Part shown: positions 1 through 8,582 of the stretch, piece by piece
Position numbering within the stretch: position 1 is the first letter of the stretch
Layout: each line of letters begins with the position of its first letter
Assembly (NCBI RefSeq): GCF_020510445.1
Contig: NZ_JAHBAG010000001.1
Coordinates: 3,820,501-3,884,500 of the forward strand
Reading direction: 5' to 3'
Origin: Hydrogenophaga taeniospiralis
GTDB lineage: Bacteria; Pseudomonadota; Gammaproteobacteria; Burkholderiales; Burkholderiaceae_C
Length of the DNA stretch: 64,000 nucleotides
Notes under the pieces: model-generated
The model's input: the letters and a program-made list of their open reading frames with translations, nothing else
What the model was told of the DNA's origin: nothing
The model's database searches: none
Position numbers and translations under genes: made by a program

Positions 1-340
1 GATCAGCCGGTACTGCGGGCGGCAGCACGAACTGGGCGCGCTGCCCGGTCGGAAACGTCAGCGATACCACCGGGTCCACGTTGGTGATGCGCTGCCCCGT
101 CTTGCTCTCGTTGACCACCGTGGTGCAGAACTGGCGCGCCCGGTCGAACGTGAGACCGGGCACGTCCATCCGTTGCCAGCCCGCCGCCGTTTCCAGGAAC
201 ACCTCGCCTGGGCGGTTGATGCAGATTTCGGTGACGTTGGGGTCGCTCAGGTAGCCGGAAATCCCCAGCACGTGGTACTGGTACTCCAGAAACTCCGTTG
301 AAATGTTCGCAATCGGTTCGTCGTTCGGCTGTTCCGTCAT
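1..340 (-). CDS. virB11: VirB11-type T4SS ATPase (N-terminal part, cut by window edge)
   Basis: About the first 113 residues of a VirB11 hexameric traffic ATPase, which sits at the cytoplasmic face of a type IV secretion system and powers pilus assembly and substrate transfer. I translated from the ATG at 340; the segment has the N-terminal-domain signature of the family (TEICINRPGEVFLE, then a Trp-containing strand and a stretch ending FPTGQRAQFVLPP). Walker motifs would lie beyond the window. It follows virB10 after only 19 bases, as in most virB operons. Assignment rests on the N-terminal domain and operon position. Confidence 0.85.
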   Translation of the reverse strand, partial: MTEQPNDEPIANISTEFLEYQYHVLGISGYLSDPNVTEICINRPGEVFLETAAGWQRMDVPGLTFDRARQFCTTVVNESKTGQRITNVDPVVSLTFPTGQRAQFVLPPAVPAD

Positions 341-359
341 GTTGTGCAAACGCCCGCGA

Positions 360-1439
360 TCACCGCATCACGCTGGAGAAGTCGACGTCGCGGGCCGCAA
401 AGATGTTGATCACCGTGCCGTTTAGCACGGTCACCGTGGCCTTGCGGTTGGCCGATCGGGCCAGCATGTCCGAAGCCGCCTTCTTCACCGTGGTGGCGGT
501 CTGGGACTCCCAGGGGTCGACCCGCGTACTGGCCAGACGACCATCGCTGTCGTATTGAGACGTCTCACGCCCGCGAATGTCGTTGCGGTCCGCGAACTTC
601 TGCGCGCCAGCATCAATGCCGTCCGCGAGCAGACTGACCAGCAGAGCCGAGCCAATGCGCTCCCCCCAGTGACCGTCGTAGTGGCCAGGAACCCCGGTAC
701 CGCCCAGCGCGTCCGTGCCGGCGCTGTCGATCCGCACGTCCAGACCGGTCGTGGTCAGCACACGGGTCCAGACGATACCGACACGGTCGTAGTGCTCATC
801 GGCGTATTTGTATTCACCCGTGACCTTGGAGCCCTTGTCGATCAACAGGCGTCGACCGTTCACCGAATAGATCGGCTCGGTGACGATGCACGAGGTCATG
901 CCGGGCAGGGTGGACACCACCTTCGTTTCCAGCGAGCAACGGATGAAGGTGCCACGCGTCAGGGTGAAGTCGGCGTTGGCCAGAACCTCCACGGCGCCCC
1001 GCTTCACGGCGGAGAACTCGTCTTCGAAGAACGGGTTCTTTTTGCCCTTGTCGGTCGCCGCGGTCAGGTTGTCCCGACTGGCCATGCGCCGCTCCAGCAG
1101 ATCGTCCCGGGTTGCGGGCGCGTCGGCCATGGCCGCCGATTCTGGCAATGGGGGCGCCACGGTCGGCGCAGCCTGCGCCACCGGAGGGGGCGGCAGCTTC
1201 AACACCGGTTTCTCTGGCACCGTCACCTCTTCAAAGGTGACCCGCTTCTTGTCGTCGCCATCGGCGGAGAACGCATTGCTGGCCACCCACAGCGTCATGC
1301 CGATGGTGGCCAGCGACACCAGGACGATGTAGGCCACCGCCGTCTTGTTCACGCCGCGCGTAAGGCCCGCCGACAGCTTGGGCATGTTGTCCGACAGCGC
1401 CGGGCCCGGGGCACTCCCATTGGGAAATTGCATGCTCAT
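360..1439 (-). CDS. virB10: VirB10/TrbI-family T4SS core protein
   Basis: VirB10 spans the inner membrane and reaches the outer-membrane cap of the T4SS core complex. The 359-residue protein has a short cytoplasmic N-terminus, one membrane helix at about residues 33-58, a Pro-rich periplasmic linker (about 75-100) and a C-terminal TrbI-type beta-barrel domain (GTFIRCSLETKVVSTLPGMT, then the DRVGIVWTRV and GLDVRIDSAGTDALG segments). Length is normal for the family. Its start overlaps the virB9 stop by four bases, indicating translational coupling. Confidence 0.92.
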   Translation of the reverse strand: MSMQFPNGSAPGPALSDNMPKLSAGLTRGVNKTAVAYIVLVSLATIGMTLWVASNAFSADGDDKKRVTFEEVTVPEKPVLKLPPPPVAQAAPTVAPPLPESAAMADAPATRDDLLERRMASRDNLTAATDKGKKNPFFEDEFSAVKRGAVEVLANADFTLTRGTFIRCSLETKVVSTLPGMTSCIVTEPIYSVNGRRLLIDKGSKVTGEYKYADEHYDRVGIVWTRVLTTTGLDVRIDSAGTDALGGTGVPGHYDGHWGERIGSALLVSLLADGIDAGAQKFADRNDIRGRETSQYDSDGRLASTRVDPWESQTATTVKKAASDMLARSANRKATVTVLNGTVINIFAARDVDFSSVMR

Positions 1440-2242
1440 TTGTTCCTCCTCAATCCAACCACATCGTTGCCCAGGCGCATCACCAGGTACGGGTAGACGC
1501 CCAGGACCACCATCACGTTCTTTTCGCTTTTGGTGTTCACCAGAAACTCCTCACCGGCACGCTCGTGGCGGCCAAAAACCGCTGGGAAGTTCGCCATGGG
1601 TGGCAGATGGATGTAGGTGAACTGCTGGTTGTCATAGACCCGCGTCGGCACGATGGTGGAGTCCTCGCGAACCGCCGAATAGTCGTAATTCAGGTGGTAG
1701 TTGTTCTGCGAGTTCAGCGCACCCGGCGACGGCGACAGCACCGCATTCACCGCCGCCATGCTGCTCGCCTTGTCGGGCTCATCGCTGCCATAGACAAAAC
1801 GCACCTTGTAGAAGACCCCCGCGCTCTTCGCTTCCTCCAGCGTGCGCCACTTGGTGGCCGACACCCGCAGATCCAGCAGGTACGAACGCATGTTCGTGCG
1901 GATGTACATGTTGGTGTCGACGTCCACATTCTTCGGCCGGATGTAGAAGATGTTGTCGCGCCGCACCAGCTCCCAGCCGTCGCTGAAACCCGTGCCGAAG
2001 TCCTTGATCTGTTCCTGGGCGCTGATTTCGATCTGAGTGGCAATGCCCAGACCGGTGTTGACGCGGACCACCTGGTCGGGTCGATAGACCACATCGCGCA
2101 CTTCTTGCGCCAGGGCCACGCCCGGCCCCGTTGCGCTGAAAGCGGCCATTGCGGCCCAAAGCCATCGAAAGCGAGTGTTTTTGATCATCTTTTGGCGGTC
2201 CCTGTCTGTTCGAAAGTATTTGCCTGGTTGTGTCGACATCAT
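1436..2242 (-). CDS. virB9: VirB9-family T4SS outer-membrane core protein
   Basis: VirB9 joins VirB7 and VirB10 in the outer-membrane ring of the T4SS. The protein has a hydrophobic export signal ending near VALAQ, an N-terminal beta domain and the conserved C-terminal domain (TRVYDNQQFTYIHLPP) that contacts VirB7. The ATG at 2242 overlaps the virB8 stop and has AGGGG just upstream; a second possible start at 2188 would give a more typical short signal peptide. The overlaps with virB8 and virB10 make this a tightly coupled trio. Confidence 0.92.
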   Translation of the reverse strand: MMSTQPGKYFRTDRDRQKMIKNTRFRWLWAAMAAFSATGPGVALAQEVRDVVYRPDQVVRVNTGLGIATQIEISAQEQIKDFGTGFSDGWELVRRDNIFYIRPKNVDVDTNMYIRTNMRSYLLDLRVSATKWRTLEEAKSAGVFYKVRFVYGSDEPDKASSMAAVNAVLSPSPGALNSQNNYHLNYDYSAVREDSTIVPTRVYDNQQFTYIHLPPMANFPAVFGRHERAGEEFLVNTKSEKNVMVVLGVYPYLVMRLGNDVVGLRRNK

Positions 2243-3135
2243 TGCCCCTGGGTTGGCGTGGCAGGTGCACCTGGCAGGCTGGTCCTAGCGTCTACCGCGG
2301 GGGTCGGTTGCGAGGTCTGTGTGGCCTCAGCCCCCCGATGCAACACGCCTTCTTCTTCCGTGAGCAAGGGCATGCCCACATCCTGTTCTGCGGCCTTGAA
2401 AACCGGCGCATTGAACTCGTCGTCCACCTTGAAGGCCGTGACCTGAAAGCCCAATGGGTTGCGCAAGCGCAGGTTGTCCTCCATGCGCAGATTGGCCTTG
2501 TACTCATAGCGCAACGTGCCAACATGGCTGCTCAGGTATTCGCTCTTGCCCGTGCTCTTGTCGAATTTCCACTTCTCGAACCGCACCGTCGCAGCCGTCG
2601 GACGCGCACCGCGCTCCTCGTCCAGGCCATTGAACACAATGCTGTTGACCTTGATACGGATCGCAAAATTGCGGCCCCATTTCTTCTCCGGGCTGTTGTC
2701 GGTGCCGTCAAACTGCTTCACGAACAAACCCTTGACCTGATCGTTCGACATCGCTGCCACGTACTCCCAGTCGTGTTCGTTGATCGTGTCGTAGTCGTAG
2801 CCCTCGCGCGCCTGCACAAAGCGCGCCACATGGCTTCGGTTCAGCGCTTCGCTGGCATAAATGCCGGTCGCAGCCACGTTGTCACGCAGGTGCGACACCG
2901 TGCTCGTGCTGCGTTTCAAATCCACCGTCACCAGATAGGGCACCTTCTCCTTGAGGGGCAGCATGTACGCGATGCTGACCACCAGACACACCGTGACGGC
3001 CATCGAGCAAAACGCCACGATCCAGGCCCGACGCTCACTGCGCTTGACCATGGTGATCACGTTCGATTCGAAATCCATCGACTTCTTGAGAATCTCCTGC
3101 GAAGCCGGCGACAACTCGCGCTTGAAAAATGCCAT
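2239..3135 (-). CDS. virB8: VirB8-family T4SS inner-membrane protein
   Basis: Bitopic inner-membrane assembly factor of the T4SS. A cytoplasmic N-terminus of about 36 residues is followed by one membrane helix (about 38-60) and the periplasmic NTF2-like domain, with typical segments such as KEKVPYLVTVD and the NDQVKGLFVKQF region. The C-terminal 45 residues are Pro/Thr/Ala rich and probably disordered. At 298 residues it is longer than classical VirB8 (about 240) because of that tail. It is the first of three overlapping genes, virB8-9-10. Confidence 0.92.
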   Translation of the reverse strand: MAFFKRELSPASQEILKKSMDFESNVITMVKRSERRAWIVAFCSMAVTVCLVVSIAYMLPLKEKVPYLVTVDLKRSTSTVSHLRDNVAATGIYASEALNRSHVARFVQAREGYDYDTINEHDWEYVAAMSNDQVKGLFVKQFDGTDNSPEKKWGRNFAIRIKVNSIVFNGLDEERGARPTAATVRFEKWKFDKSTGKSEYLSSHVGTLRYEYKANLRMEDNLRLRNPLGFQVTAFKVDDEFNAPVFKAAEQDVGMPLLTEEEGVLHRGAEATQTSQPTPAVDARTSLPGAPATPTQGQ

Positions 3136-3191
3136 ATCAGCCCTGAAAACCTAGTTGATCCGTAACCGTCATGTCTGGCTCGATGCCGCGC

Positions 3192-3650
3192 TCAGGGCAT
3201 CTTGGTCACCAGCATCGACTTGTTGGCTGTCACCTGAACCCGCAGCTTCTGCGCTGCGTAAATGCGGCGAACCGTGTTGAGCGCCCGCTGCAAGTTGTTG
3301 TCCTTGACGGACTCCAGACCGCTCACCAGCGTCAGGTCGCTGGGGTACTGCCAATCCAGCGAACCGCCGTACTCCTTCGCCCAGCGCTCCAGCATGTGAC
3401 GCAGGGTCGGGTCGGTCGGCAGCATCTGAAACTTGGGCAACTCGGCTTCCTCCTTGAGCGGAATCTCCTGAGGAACGCCGCTGAGCGTGTTCACCGGTTT
3501 CCAGTTGTCCGCCATGTCCACCGCCTGAGGCGTGGTACACGCCTGGAGAACGACCAAAAGGGCGAGTAAAGACAAACGGGGTGTGACAGACGGTGTTTCT
3601 TTTGAAATCATTCTTTGTATGGCTCGTTTAAAAATGGATTTCCTATCCAC
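3192..3650 (-). CDS. VirB7-like lipoprotein with secretin N0/TcpQ-like C-terminal domain
   Basis: A lipoprotein immediately before virB8, the position of virB7. It has a hydrophobic signal and a lipobox LQAC (Cys38; Cys25 if the Met at residue 14 is the start). Unlike the classical VirB7 of about 55 residues, it continues for 110 residues with a folded-looking C-terminal part (about 75-150: LRHMLERWAKEYGG ... LQRALNTVRRIYAAQKLRVQV) resembling TcpQ or the N0 domain of secretins. Large VirB7 proteins with an N0 domain are known from Xanthomonas-type T4SS. The family assignment is inferred from motif shape and position. Confidence 0.7.
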   Translation of the reverse strand: MDRKSIFKRAIQRMISKETPSVTPRLSLLALLVVLQACTTPQAVDMADNWKPVNTLSGVPQEIPLKEEAELPKFQMLPTDPTLRHMLERWAKEYGGSLDWQYPSDLTLVSGLESVKDNNLQRALNTVRRIYAAQKLRVQVTANKSMLVTKMP

Positions 3651-3662
3651 GTAGCAGCGTGC

Positions 3663-4061
3663 TCAGAAGTCATCTCCATGCTCACAAGTGGACATGCCAT
3701 CCTGGCTTTTTGGGTCGCCTTTTGTGCTCAATGGTTGATGACTGCTGGTCGCTTTCCAGGCCCCCATCGTCTTTCCATGAACACATACCTCTTCGAATTT
3801 TGGAATCCATTTGGTATTGAGGTAATAACAGGTCTGGGTCCAGGTTCCCGGTCCAGTAGGTGCCCAGCAATGCGCCGGAATGCCGATGGTGCAAAACGAA
3901 AAAACGTCTTCCTCATATGGGACACCTTGGCTGAAATAAGCCCCTCCAGTGCTTCCCCCTTGCGCCACTCCCCCGCATTTGGATGCCCAAGCGACATGAT
4001 TCCAGAATGCAGAACCCATCATCAGGAGCGCAACAAACGATTTCCGATAGGTGATGTTCAC
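3663..4061 (-). CDS. secreted Cys-rich protein of unknown function in the T4SS operon
   Basis: 132 residues with a clear Sec signal peptide (cleavage probably after AWA at residue 26) and no lipobox. The mature part has six cysteines (29, 57, 65, 78, 93, 126), enough for three disulfides, and is rich in Gly, Trp and Thr. It lies between virB4 and the virB7-like gene, where virB5 or virB6 is found in many systems, but it has neither the helical pattern of VirB5 nor the membrane helices of VirB6. The DNA is less GC-rich than the surroundings. No family was recognised; a surface, pilus-tip or substrate role is only a guess. Confidence 0.6.
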   Translation of the reverse strand: MNITYRKSFVALLMMGSAFWNHVAWASKCGGVAQGGSTGGAYFSQGVPYEEDVFSFCTIGIPAHCWAPTGPGTWTQTCYYLNTKWIPKFEEVCVHGKTMGAWKATSSHQPLSTKGDPKSQDGMSTCEHGDDF

Positions 4062-4091
4062 TTCATGTTCTCCCTGTGCAATATGTTCATA

Positions 4092-6560
4092 TCAATCAAG
4101 CTCGTTGGCCGCCGTCGGCGCATGACGCAAAAACTCATTGCTGTTGGCCATCACAGCCTTGCGATGGGTGCGCAGCCCTTTGCGTCGCACGTGAAATTCC
4201 GGCAACCATGTATCCGGTTGCTCAGGTGTCGGATGCTCCCTGAGCAATTCACCGAGAATTTCGACGTTGTCGCTGGAACCTGATAGCACCGCCAGTTCGT
4301 CGTCCATGCCGTTGAGATTGAGTTGGCACAACACGGCGTTGTGCCCTTGCTTGACCAAAAAACAGCGGCTGCGCTCGTCCAGTCCAACCACCAGTTCGAA
4401 CTCGGCCTGGGTGAGTTTGAGTCCGTCGAGATAGTCCTTGGCATCTGCGTTCGGATTGGGCAACAGGATCAGCGTCGCGGTCTGCTCAACGAGCGCGGCC
4501 GAAATATCGCTATTAAGCGCATCCTGCGGGCTCTGGGTAGCAAAGATTCCCAGACCATTTTGCTTCCGGATGGTCTTCTGTTTATTTTTAGCGAAGTCCT
4601 TGAGGCCACCCTTGCCCTCAAGAACTTTCCAGAATTCGTCCATGACGTAGATGAATGGCCTGCCGTCGATCAGGCTCTCCATCCGGTGCAGAAGGTATTG
4701 GATGATGGGTTCGCGGGTCCTGCTGTCCTCGATGATTTCCGTGTAATCGAAACCAATGATATTGGAACCGGAGAAATCGATCCTGTCCTTGGCATTGTCG
4801 AACACCCAGGCAGCTGGCCCGCCCTTGCACCAGACCGAAATGCATTCAAAGAGACTGCCTTCACCCATGTTGGGCAGGCTCTTTTGAAGGTTGGTCATGG
4901 TCCTCAGGTGCAGCGGAGTGTCGAGAATGGCGCGCACGGCACGAATCAAATCCTCCTGCTCTGACGCGCTGTATTTTTCTTTTCCACAAAGCGTCTGCAT
5001 CAATTCCACCAGAAACTGCTCATTCTCTGGCGTGTTATCGCATTGCAGCGGGTTGAACCCTGTGGGGCGCCCTTTCTCCAGCGTAAAGTACCTCCCGCCA
5101 CAAGCTCGGATAAAGATCTCGGCACCGCGGTCCTTGTCAAAAAAGAAGATTGTGGGTTCGGGTTGAATTTTTTGCACTTGAGCCAGCAAAAAATTGATCA
5201 ATGCCGTTTTACCAGTACCCGATTTTCCAATCACCATGGTATTGGCAATGGCTTTTTCACCCAGCGAATACTCGTGCGACTTGGTTGCATGAAAATTAAA
5301 ATGGTACGCTTGATTGTTCAGGGTCTGCAAGATGCTGACCGATGGGCCCCATGGATTGAAGTTAGGCTTTCCGGTAGCAAAATTGTGCAGAGGGCTCAAA
5401 CCAAGAAAATTGAGCGAACTCAGATTGGCGATGCGGGGACGGAAACGCCAATTACAGGGCAGTTGCGCATAAAAAGCTGCAGGGATGGCAACGTCTTCTT
5501 TGACCGTAACAAAACTGGCACCCGACAACTGCGCCCGAGCTTGCGACACATTGTTGTACAGCTCCTCCTGATTGGAGGCAAAGACAGCCATATTGAAATG
5601 GTATTGGCCCAAAACAAAATTACCCGATGCCAGTTGATCCATCGCAAAATCAAGCTCCACGATTTGACTGACAGCCTTATCCTCCGAAGAAAGCATCGCC
5701 CCCTTGGTTCGTTCCAGGGCCTTCATGGAGTCGTAGCGACTCATGGGCGTGAACGAATGCGTGACAATATACTCAAATTCCAAATATTTCAGACCGTTCA
5801 GAATGCCAGGCCAAGAGCTGTCCGAGTATTCCTTGATATTCAGGATCGCGCCATAAAAGTTATCGCCATTGGCGGTTCGAATCGCAAAGTCACCGCTCCC
5901 AGTTGAAAACATGTGTTTACTGGTGGGAAGATAGTTGTAAATGGGTGCTGACAACACCGGCACGGGTTCATCCACATGATTGACCACGTAGCCAAAGAAC
6001 TCGAGGTTCTCGGAAAAGACTTGCTTGTGAATGCTTTCGTAGAGGCCGAGACGATACGGAGCATAGTCTTGCAGCAAGGCCTCGACGTTTCCAACCAGTT
6101 CGTAGATCTTTTCGAGATAGGCTTTTTCCTCACGACGCAGGACCTCAGTATCCCTGGAGAGTGCAGCGAACTTCTTTCCGCTGACCATGGGCCGATAAAT
6201 CATCGTCAGGTACAGCTCGTTCTGCATCAGTCGTTTGCTGGAAAGACGTTCAATGTATGTGTCGTGCAATGCTTGGCAGAAGCGGTGTTGAAATCTGGCT
6301 TCGGCCCGAACCGGACGGCGCCGGCGCACGTCGTGCGCCCAAAAAGCAACATTTTCAAAGTCCGGCGCACGAAGACTTTGGAGCAGGCTGTTGAATGTCT
6401 TGTGGCGATGTTCCAGCTCCCAATCTTCGCGCCCCACAAACGGGAATCCACTGAGCAACCATGTAATGGTGTAATCGCCCTCCCTCGACTTCACCACATG
6501 TGTGTCAACGTGGGTACTGAAAGGAATGAAATTGCTGTAATCAGCATCTGGCGAAAACAT
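4092..6560 (-). CDS. virB4: VirB4-family T4SS ATPase
   Basis: The largest T4SS ATPase, at the inner membrane, required for pilus biogenesis and secretion. The 822-residue protein has the CagE/TrbE/VirB4 N-terminal domain (signatures TWLLSGFPF, VTVKEDVAIPAAFYAQLP), Walker A GKSGTGKT at about residue 444, and a Walker B region IYVMDEFWKVLE followed by FATQSPQDAL typical of VirB4. Length is normal. It follows virB3 after 49 bases and precedes the Cys-rich secreted gene. Confidence 0.95.
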   Translation of the reverse strand: MFSPDADYSNFIPFSTHVDTHVVKSREGDYTITWLLSGFPFVGREDWELEHRHKTFNSLLQSLRAPDFENVAFWAHDVRRRRPVRAEARFQHRFCQALHDTYIERLSSKRLMQNELYLTMIYRPMVSGKKFAALSRDTEVLRREEKAYLEKIYELVGNVEALLQDYAPYRLGLYESIHKQVFSENLEFFGYVVNHVDEPVPVLSAPIYNYLPTSKHMFSTGSGDFAIRTANGDNFYGAILNIKEYSDSSWPGILNGLKYLEFEYIVTHSFTPMSRYDSMKALERTKGAMLSSEDKAVSQIVELDFAMDQLASGNFVLGQYHFNMAVFASNQEELYNNVSQARAQLSGASFVTVKEDVAIPAAFYAQLPCNWRFRPRIANLSSLNFLGLSPLHNFATGKPNFNPWGPSVSILQTLNNQAYHFNFHATKSHEYSLGEKAIANTMVIGKSGTGKTALINFLLAQVQKIQPEPTIFFFDKDRGAEIFIRACGGRYFTLEKGRPTGFNPLQCDNTPENEQFLVELMQTLCGKEKYSASEQEDLIRAVRAILDTPLHLRTMTNLQKSLPNMGEGSLFECISVWCKGGPAAWVFDNAKDRIDFSGSNIIGFDYTEIIEDSRTREPIIQYLLHRMESLIDGRPFIYVMDEFWKVLEGKGGLKDFAKNKQKTIRKQNGLGIFATQSPQDALNSDISAALVEQTATLILLPNPNADAKDYLDGLKLTQAEFELVVGLDERSRCFLVKQGHNAVLCQLNLNGMDDELAVLSGSSDNVEILGELLREHPTPEQPDTWLPEFHVRRKGLRTHRKAVMANSNEFLRHAPTAANELD

Positions 6561-6609
6561 AAGAAAACATCCAAGTCATCAAAAAGAATCAGGCAAAGGC
6601 AAATACAAA

Positions 6610-6936
6610 TCAGATCTCATAACCAGTCTTTTTTATCGAATTTTTCTTGTACCTGGACGATCCAAACACCCAGGCACCGCCATATTGCTGGCGATTCCTG
6701 GGCAAAAATCGAAAGACAAGATTCAAACCGATCAAACGAAATATCATTTCATCCTTCTTGGCCATGACTCTCATCACAAAGACAGATACCGGAATCAAAA
6801 GCAAAAAATACAACGAAAAATACATGGCCATCATGAGTGGAACACCGGTGCCGACCACAAAAGGCAGGTAAGGCACACCCACAATCATTGGTGGACGGGT
6901 ACAGCCACGAAAAAGAACATCCTTCTTCACAAACAC
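6610..6936 (-). CDS. virB3: VirB3-family T4SS inner-membrane protein
   Basis: Small membrane protein that works with VirB4 in T4SS assembly. The N-terminus VKKDVLFRGCTRPPMIVGVPY is characteristic of VirB3 (polar start, then an RP-P motif), followed by a long hydrophobic region with two helices (about 20-60) and a basic C-terminus. 108 residues, normal for the family. The DNA from here through virB2 is noticeably AT-richer than the housekeeping genes. Located between virB2 and virB4, the canonical order. Confidence 0.9.
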   Translation of the reverse strand: MFVKKDVLFRGCTRPPMIVGVPYLPFVVGTGVPLMMAMYFSLYFLLLIPVSVFVMRVMAKKDEMIFRLIGLNLVFRFLPRNRQQYGGAWVFGSSRYKKNSIKKTGYEI

Positions 6937-7017
6937 CCCCCGAGATAGCGACTACACACCGAAGCCATTGAACGCACCAAATGCCATCTCAACGACTTCA
7001 GAATCAGGCCACCCAAT

Positions 7018-7362
7018 TCAACAACCAGCCGCCGCAGTGTTTCCCACAAACCATTTTGCAATTTCCGCAGCGCCACCAATCAAAAGACCGCCAATCAACA
7101 CCGGAGCAATGTCCGTAAATCTCTTATGAGCAAATGCAATCTGGTATCCAGCAAAAATAATGGCTATCGTCACCACACCGACCGAAATAACGCGCAACAA
7201 AGTCAGCAGCGTGGTGACGAATGTATTCACATTCTCACAGGCTTCAGCAAACGCCTCTGCAGCGAACAAGTCAGGTGAAGTTGCACAAAGGGAAAATGCA
7301 CAAAATCCAATTGCCAGTATTTTCAGATCAACCATTGAAAAACAAAAAATCGATTTACGCAC
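7018..7362 (-). CDS. virB2: VirB2-family major pilin
   Basis: Major subunit of the T4SS pilus. The 114-residue precursor has a long signal sequence (likely cleavage around FAA-EAF near residue 36) followed by two hydrophobic helices (TLLRVISVGVVTIAIIFAGY and IAPVLIGGLLIGGAAEI) separated by a short positively charged loop (HKRFTD), the classic VirB2/TrbC pilin topology. Positioned between virB1 and virB3. AT-richer than flanking chromosome. The Met at residue 10 is an alternative start. Confidence 0.88.
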   Translation of the reverse strand: MRKSIFCFSMVDLKILAIGFCAFSLCATSPDLFAAEAFAEACENVNTFVTTLLTLLRVISVGVVTIAIIFAGYQIAFAHKRFTDIAPVLIGGLLIGGAAEIAKWFVGNTAAAGC

Positions 7363-7389
7363 GATGAAGTCCCTTTTCTACACAAGTGG

Positions 7390-8475
7390 TTAAAACACAA
7401 ATGATTTGTCCGATATTTCGGATTTACCCTGTTCAGGTGTTGAGTCATTGCTGTTCGGCCCAGCCGCAGCAGCGCTTTCGGATTTCCCAGACGACTCACG
7501 GACCTGCAACAAGCTCCCACCCTTGCGGACGGGGATGGCCTGCGGCTTGCGCGGATTGGTTTCCGCTGCGGAGCTGGGTGAAAACGGATCGGGCAAAGGC
7601 AACCGATCGGCCGGCAGACCAGCTGTCGCGGGTGGCAAGACGCGCGTTTGATAGGGATCGCCATTGATGCCAATGACTTGGGTCGGAATGTGGCTCAAAC
7701 CGCCCGAAGAAGGCTTGCTTGACACAGGCATCACAGCACCGGGCCCCGGAACAGGAATCGCCGGTCGGCGCTCAGCCGTTTCGACTGCGGCATCCACGGA
7801 ATGGCCTGTTGGTACCTGAGCATTGGCCATCGCCGCAGCCGTCACGGACAAGGGTGTTGATGGCTGGTACTTGCGAATGGCGTAGGGCTCAGGATAGGCA
7901 GATGAAGTAGCCTGCTCGGCCAGTCCAGTCACGGCCGCGTGTGCCTGCCGCAAAGGCAGGCCGTCTTCACGCGCGAGCTTCCGAGGTGTGTTGTTGTAAG
8001 GAATGACCTTGACCGGCTCTGGCTCACCGGTCAGACCGAATTGAGCCTTGCGCATGGAAGCAAATATCTTCTGCACATAGCCGTGATTGAATCCGGTGAC
8101 GAAATTGCCGGAGTAGTAACAGCTGAAGGCTTTGCCCCAGTCCTGGGCGCGGTCGTAGCACTCACGGAGAATGCGGGAACCGGCCTTCAGGTTGGCGCAG
8201 ACATCGAACGCCTCGGCATAGGTGGCCAAGCCGTATTTGGCGAGGTTGTAACGGTTGACCTGTGCAATGCCAACGGAGAAGTTGTAGCCCTCCCGTTTGA
8301 GCTGCCGCACTGCGGTGAGCGCTTCTTCCAGACTGCGTGGCTGCCGGGCCAGATAGCCACCGACCACACCGATGGCAAAGGGATTGCGCGAGGATTCCAC
8401 GTGCACGACGTGCTGAATCACCACTTTGGGAACGGCGAGATCCTGGCAGTCCTGCATATCCATGAAAGTCAGCAA
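7390..8475 (-). CDS. virB1: VirB1-family lytic transglycosylase
   Basis: Peptidoglycan-cleaving enzyme that opens the wall for T4SS assembly. The N-terminal ~150 residues form a lysozyme-like SLT domain: catalytic Glu in HVESSRNPFAIGVVGG, then NFSVGIAQVNRYN and an AFSCYYSGNF motif. The remaining ~210 residues are Pro/Ser/Ala rich and low complexity. No obvious signal peptide. The frame opens at a TTG (8475) with an ATG at 8463; the N-terminus fits other VirB1 proteins with a cytosolic-looking start. A short leader frame with a strong Shine-Dalgarno site overlaps this start. First gene of the T4SS operon. Confidence 0.9.
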   Translation of the reverse strand: MLTFMDMQDCQDLAVPKVVIQHVVHVESSRNPFAIGVVGGYLARQPRSLEEALTAVRQLKREGYNFSVGIAQVNRYNLAKYGLATYAEAFDVCANLKAGSRILRECYDRAQDWGKAFSCYYSGNFVTGFNHGYVQKIFASMRKAQFGLTGEPEPVKVIPYNNTPRKLAREDGLPLRQAHAAVTGLAEQATSSAYPEPYAIRKYQPSTPLSVTAAAMANAQVPTGHSVDAAVETAERRPAIPVPGPGAVMPVSSKPSSGGLSHIPTQVIGINGDPYQTRVLPPATAGLPADRLPLPDPFSPSSAAETNPRKPQAIPVRKGGSLLQVRESSGKSESAAAAGPNSNDSTPEQGKSEISDKSFVF

Positions 8476-8540
8476 ATCGTGCCGAAGCGATACGGGCGCG
8501 ACGAGCGCGCGCGCCGAACGTCCTGATCAGGCACTGACAT
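8469..8540 (-). CDS. possible 23-residue leader peptide overlapping virB1
   Basis: An ATG at 8540 lies ten bases after a perfect AAGGAGG (8551-8557) and opens a 23-codon Arg/Ser-rich frame whose TGA (8471-8469) overlaps the TTG start of virB1 (8475-8473). virB1 has no good ribosome-binding site of its own, so translation of this leader could deliver ribosomes to it. The alternative is that the frame is not translated as a gene and the site merely serves virB1 weakly. No conservation evidence is available. Confidence 0.35.
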   Translation of the reverse strand: MSVPDQDVRRARSSRPYRFGTIC

Positions 8541-8582
8541 GCTGGCTACCCCTCCTTGAATGTTTTTTTGATAGCGCAGGTT

